A stretch of DNA of 64,000 bases from Megaustenia siamemsis (taxonomy: Eukaryota; Mollusca; Gastropoda; Stylommatophora; Ariophantidae): NCBI GenBank assembly GCA_032433765.1, contig JAVIAB010000159.1, forward strand, positions 1,240,001 through 1,304,000. The letters are read 5' to 3'. The translations under genes were made by a program, and so were the position numbers. Shown here in pieces: positions 59,049 through 64,000 of the stretch. Each line of letters begins with the position of its first letter. Positions within the stretch are counted from its first letter, which is position 1. The notes under the pieces were generated by a model. It saw nothing but the letters and a program-made list of their open reading frames with translations. It did not search any database and was not told the DNA's origin.

Positions 59049-59355
59049 AATGGGGGGCTGGTTGGTCTTGAGGCAAGGAGATTGTGCGTTCAAACCCCAG
59101 TTGTACTAATTGGCATTTTTTTGGGGTGATTACTCTAAGGGACAATCACCCCCAGTCTCAGCAGAGAGGCCCTACTTGAAACATCAATTACTCAACGACG
59201 TAAAAAATGAGTACTTCTGAAAACAGAGTTGTCTGCCTGTGTGGTGAGGGACCCATGTGCCTATGGCTACCAGGGAAAAATGGATTAACACATGAAATTC
59301 AGCTCCTAGTCTCCATGGACTTCACCAGAGATGAAAGCTGGCGAGTACAAACAAA
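59049..59355 (+). mobile_element. SINE (S4), copy 2
   Basis: Near-full element of the S3 type: GCGTTCAAACCCCAG box B, ACTCAACGACGTAAAA, TTAACACATGAAATTCAG and a 3' module ending GATGAAAGCTGGCGAG. More diverged than S3. Confidence 0.8.
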
Positions 59356-59689
59356 TAAAAGTAAATAGAAGCAATCACATTGAATACATTGAAAAACAGT
59401 GAAACATGCAAAGCCTATACAAAAAGAGTAAGAGAATTTCTTAATCATTTGCCAATTGAAGCAAAAGAAACAGTACACTATGAAAGAATAATCATAGATC
59501 CAGTAATAAAATTATATTGAAACATTAAACAATAATCATAGAGAAGTTACTGGGAATCTCTACAAAAAAAGTTACAGAAATGAGAAGCTGAACTGAATAT
59601 AGTGACCCCACAGAAATCATAAATAATGAAAATGAGAAAGAAGGTGAACCAAAACTAACTAGAAATGAAAAGGTGAACTGAACCCTCCA
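59356..59689. other. Intron sequence, copy 2
   Basis: AT-rich; 59,460 onward aligns with copy 1 from about 18,440. No gene. Confidence 0.5.
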
Positions 59690-59870
59690 GCTAACTTCTT
59701 AACATAACATCAACAATCAAAGGTGAATACAGTACTTCAGTTAACATCTTAACATAGCATCAACAATCAAATATGAATACAGTACTTCAGCTAACATCTT
59801 AACATAACATCAACAATCAAAGGTGAATACAGTACTTCAGCTAACATCTTAACATTGCATCAACAAAAAT
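59690..59870. repeat. ~50-bp repeat in intron 2, copy 2
   Basis: About four units of the 18,680-18,850 family, one more than copy 1. Confidence 0.8.
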
Positions 59871-60162
59871 AGATGAAGATATTGCAGATCTAGCTAAATC
59901 AAATATAGGCCAGAGGTAAATATGTGATCATGATGTTCAAATATGATGTTATTTGAGATGTTACAATCCATTATTAAGAGAAACATATCACATTTGTTGA
60001 TAATCCCAAACGTTCCCCACTAAGACTTGTAAACATAAAAGAAAAACTTGCTACATCTTGAATCCAGCAATACAAAGTTTAAAATGGAGCACAATCCTGT
60101 ATCCCTGTTTGGTTTATAAAAATAATAATATTGTTGCAAAACAGATAAATAAATGTACTCAC

Positions 60163-60237
60163 ATCACCAGCAAGTTGTTTTGTTATATAATCTTGGAAGA
60201 ATGGAATATTTGCTTCCATCTTTACTTTCACTGTTGC
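60163..60237 (-). CDS. Zinc-finger gene copy 2, exon 2
   Basis: Residues 20-44 of the predicted protein; 75 nt, phase 0/0, with acceptor TATATTTCTAG and donor GTGAGT both conserved. VKMEA is kept. Relative to copy 1 the changes are Leu to Val at the third codon, Leu to Phe in the IPFLQ stretch and Lys to Thr in YIKKQ; the first two codons differ silently. Confidence 0.7.
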
Positions 60238-60484
60238 CTAGAAATATAAAAAAGATGTCAATATTTACATTATTGATTGCTTCAATTTTTGTTGATCTGT
60301 GCACATGTTAACAAATAAGAAAATAATGTGAGTTATTGCACCTGTAAAATAGAGGTTAGAGTATTTTTGGAGTGATCTCTCTTGAGTGAGACAGAAATGT
60401 ATGAACTCATGGAAGGTAAAAATTGTCAATCTTAAGGGTTCATTGGCAAATTACAACAAGAAAGACACAAGTAAAAGAGCAATA

Positions 60485-62945
60485 GAATGGTTTATTGAAA
60501 ACTTATCACAAAGACAAGGGTATGAGAGCATTAAACAGATTCATTGGAAACTTACAGCAACAAAGTCAATGGTATTAGAGCATTAGACAGATTCATTGGA
60601 AACTTATCACAAAGATAAGGGTATTAGAGCATTAGACAGATTAATTGGAAACTTATCACAAAGACAAGGGTATTAGAGCATTAATAGATTAATTGGAAAC
60701 TTATCACAAAGACAAGGATATTAGAGCATTAACAGATTAATTGGAAACTTATCACAAAGACAAGGATATTAGAACATTAGACAGTTTCATTGGAAACTTA
60801 TCACAAAGACAAGGGTATTAGAGCATTAGACAGATTCATTAGAAAATTATCACAAAGACAAGGGTATAAGAGCATTAGACAGTTTCATTGGAAACTTATC
60901 ACAAAGATAAGGGTATTAGAGCATTAGACAATTAATTGGAAACTTATCACAAAGACAAGGATATTAGAGCATTAGACAGATTAATTGGAAACTTATCACA
61001 AAGACAAGGGTATTAGAGCATAATAGATTAATTGGAAACTTATCACAAAGACAAGGGTATTAGAGCATTAGACAGATTAATTGGAAACTTATCACAAAGA
61101 CAAGGGTATTAGAGCATTAGACAGATTCATTGGAAACTTATCACAAAGACAAGGGTATTAGAGCATTAGACAGATTCATTAGAAACTTATCACAAAGACA
61201 AGGGTATTAGAGCATTAGACAGATTCATTGGAAACTTATCACAAAGACAAGGGTATTAGAGCATTAACAGATTAATTGGAAACTTATCACAAAGATAAGG
61301 GTATTAGAGCATTAGACAGTTTCATTGGAAACTTATCACAAAGACAAGGGTATTAGAGCATTAATAGATTAATTGGAAACTTATCACAAAGATAAGGGTA
61401 TTAGAGCATTAGACAGATTCATTGGAAACTTATCACAAAGACAAGGGTATTAGAGCATTAGACAGATTCATTGGAAACTTATCACAAAGACAAGGGTATT
61501 AGAGCATTAGACAGATTCATTAGAAACTTATCACAAAGACAAGGGTATTAGAGCATTAGACAGATTCATTGGAAACTTATCACAAAGACAAGGGTATTAG
61601 AGCATTAATAGATTAATTGGAAACTTATCACAAAGATAAGGGTATTAGAGCATTAGACAGATTCATTGGAAACTTATCACAAAGACAAGGGTATTAGAGC
61701 ATTAGACAGATTCATTAGAAACTTATCACAAAGACAAGGGTATTAGAGCATTAGACAGATTCATTGGAAACTTATCACAAAAACAAGGGTATTAGAGCAT
61801 TAGACAGATTCATTGGAAACTTATCACAAAGACAAGGGTATTAGAACATTAAACAGATTCATTAGAAACTTATCACAAAGACAAGGGTATTAGAACATTA
61901 GACAGATTCATTAGAAACTTATCACAAAGACAAGGGTATTAGAACATTAGACAGTTTCATTGGAAACTTATCACAAAGACAAGGGTATTAGAGCATTAAT
62001 AGATTAATTGGAAACTTATCACAAAGATAAGGGTATTAGAGCATTAGACAGATTCATTAGAAACTTATCACAAAGACAGGGTATTAGAGCATTAGACAGA
62101 TTCATTAGAAACTTATCACAAAGACAAGGATATTAGAGCATTAGACAGATTCATTAGAAACTTATCACAAAGACAGGGGTATTAGAGCATTAGACAGATT
62201 CATTAGAAACTTATCACAAAGACAAGGATATTAGAGCATTAGACAGATTCATTAGAAACTTATCACAAAGACAAGGGTATTAGAACATTAGACAGATTCA
62301 TTGGAAACTTATCACAAAGACAAGGGTATTAGAACATTAGACAGATTCATTGGAAACTTATCACAAAGACAAGGGTATTAGAGCATTAGACAGATTCATT
62401 GGAAACTTATCACAAAGACAAGGGTATTAGAGCATTAGACAGATTCATTAGAAACTTATCACAAAGACAAGGGTATTAGAGCATTAACAGATTCATTGGA
62501 AACTTATCACAAAGACAAGGGTATTAGAGCATTAGACAGATTCATTGGAAACTTATCACAAAGACAAGGGTATTAGAGCATTAGACAGATTCATTGGAAA
62601 CTTATCACAAAGACAAGGGTATTAGAGCATTAGACAGATTCATTGGAAACTTATCACAAAGACAAGGATATTAGAGCATTAGACAGATTCATTGGAAACT
62701 TATCACAAAGACAAGGATATTAGAGCATTAGACAGATTCATTGGAAACTTATCACAAAGATAAGGGTATTAGAGCATTAGACAGATTCATTAGAAACTTA
62801 TCACAAAGACAAGGATATTAGAGCATTAGACAGATTCATTAGAAACTTATCACAAAGACAAGGGTATTAGAACATTAAACAGATTCATTGGAAACTTATC
62901 ACAAAGACAAGGGTATTAGAACATTGGACAGATTCATTGGAAACC
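60485..62945. repeat. 49-bp minisatellite, copy 2
   Basis: About 50 units at the same intronic position as 19,440-23,445. It lacks the 1.57-kb higher-order duplication and carries its own variants (ATTAATAGATTAATTGG), so the arrays have been homogenised separately. Confidence 0.95.
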
Positions 62946-63472
62946 AGGCTTGCTTTGCACATCTCTTCTTGTCTTTTCTCTTCACAGGCAACATCTGACC
63001 ACCTACTTCACATGATTGATATTTTCACAAGCTGCACTAGAAATTTCAAAACAAAAGAAAAGATAGAATTTTAAGGGAAAGATCCAACAATTTGCAGTAG
63101 AGACCTACATGTAGTAGACCAACATAAACATCTTTGAAAGACAAGAGAGAAAACTTCTAAGTGAAATAAACTAAACAAGAGAGAAAACTTCTAAGTGAAA
63201 TAAACTAAACAAGAGAAAAACTTCTAAGTGAAATAAACCAAACAGGACAAAGAACACCCTGCTGGCATCCATATCCACTCTTTCCTAGGTTCAATGTCTC
63301 CAAGTGGACAAATCTGTTGAACAGTGTCCCCCCAGCCAGCATCATCCATAATTTTCCACTTTTGAGCCAGCTGTCCTTTCTCTTACCAATCTCACTGTAC
63401 AACAAAATACTTCCACAATTTGATAAAGTACATCTGTTACTGCATGTCTTTAATACCAAACTATCAACTCAC
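62946..63472. other. Intron between the 49-bp array and exon 1b, copy 2
   Basis: Counterpart of 23,446-23,973, with the unrecognised frame at 63,205-63,459. Confidence 0.4.
63143..63243. repeat. 34-bp tandem triplet, copy 2
   Basis: Counterpart of 23,646-23,745 with one shortened unit. Confidence 0.85.
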
Positions 63473-63533
63473 TTGATTCTCTGGTTCTTCTTTTATATTT
63501 TCCACTTTAATCAAATTCTGAGTTTCCATATTT
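63473..63533 (-). CDS. Zinc-finger gene copy 2, initiator exon 1b
   Basis: Same layout as 23,974-24,034: acceptor CTGACAG, four leader bases, ATG, 19 codons, donor GTGAGT. It is residues 1-19 of the predicted 396-aa protein and ends ENQ rather than ENK. It contains IKVEN and IKEEP. A 54-bp minisatellite array (63,545-63,915) begins 12 bases upstream, longer than in copy 1. An exon 1a equivalent, if present, lies past the window end. Confidence 0.65.
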
Positions 63534-63544
63534 CTGTCAGTCTG

Positions 63545-63915
63545 AGAATGAAAGAATAAGGTCTCATGTTAGTGAGAGCAAATACTGGAATAATGAGACC
63601 TCATGTTAGTGAGAGCAAATACTGAAATAATGAGATCAATGAAGGAATAAGGTCTCATGTTAGTGAGAGCAAATACTGGAATAATGAGACTAATGAAAGA
63701 ATAAGGTCTCATGTTAGTGAGAGCAAATACTGGAATAATGAGACTAATGAAAGAATAAGGTCTCATGTTAGTGAGAGCAAATACTGGAATAATGAGACTA
63801 ATGAAAGAATAAGGTCTCATGTTAGTGAGAGCAAATACTGGAATAATGAGACTAATGAAAGAATAAGGTCTCATGTTAGTGAGGGCAAATACTGGAATAA
63901 TGAGACCAATGAAGG
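63545..63915. repeat. 54-bp minisatellite, copy 2
   Basis: About seven units of the 24,053-24,268 family directly upstream of copy 2 exon 1b, three more than copy 1. Confidence 0.9.
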
Positions 63916-64000
63916 ACACAATGAACATAGTTATATTTAATATGAACATTTGAACTTTCAAATCTTTCACTATTGACAAAATGAGCCTCTTAATTAATAG

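Noticed and set aside
63569..63979. 136-codon frame with an 18-residue repeat
   Set aside because: Comes from the 54-bp minisatellite upstream of exon 1b; copy number differs between the copies.

Overview
This window comes from an animal genome: genes are split by introns with GT..AG borders, there is no bacterial gene layout, and most of the DNA is decayed non-LTR retrotransposon, hAT and piggyBac DNA transposon, tRNA-headed SINE and minisatellite. The C2H2 zinc-finger gene and the retroelement types fit an invertebrate. I cannot name the species or phylum from the sequence alone.

The large-scale structure is a direct duplication. Positions 1-24,360 (copy 1) match 34,985-64,000 (copy 2) in the same order and orientation; by eye divergence is a few percent where I compared them. 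Both copies run off the window. Position 1 pairs with 34,985, so the spacing is about 35 kb. The copies differ by mobile-element insertions, deletions and many minisatellite expansions. Positions 24,360-34,984 lie between them and hold an upstream exon of the gene, a piggyBac relic, and several LINE copies.

Each copy carries one host-type gene on the minus strand, which I reconstructed exon by exon from splice sites and phase. Short 5' exons each encode a SUMO-consensus-like psi-K-x-E motif; next comes a C-x2-C-x7-C-x2-H zinc knuckle like the one preceding the SET domain in PRDM9-type proteins; the last exon is a tandem C2H2 array. There is no room for a SET domain between knuckle and fingers. 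Copy 2 is open throughout (predicted 396 aa, eight fingers). Copy 1 has about ten finger units but at least five disabling changes in that exon. The finger backbones are nearly identical, and the differences sit mostly at the DNA-contacting helix positions. The two copies have unrelated finger orders. This rapidly changing SET-less PRDM9-like zinc-finger locus is the best candidate for something undescribed.

Layout of copy 1: 1-5,920 nested LINE fragments, two SINEs and a 764-bp hAT element with clear ends; 5,930-8,340 SINE, small repeats and LINE; 8,400-10,165 decayed BED-finger hAT transposase; 10,170-10,905 LINE pieces; 11,030-26,196 the zinc-finger gene, its introns filled with 33-, 49-, 54- and 41-bp minisatellites and LINE/SINE fragments. 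Middle: piggyBac relic 26,533-27,162, LINE-C 27,255-28,140, LINE-B pieces, and a LINE with RT plus RNase H (LINE-D, to 34,335). Copy 2 repeats the first layout and adds a ~4-kb LINE-E at 46,770-50,700. LINE letters A-F are labels made for this window, grouped by shared protein sequence; I have not assigned them to clades.
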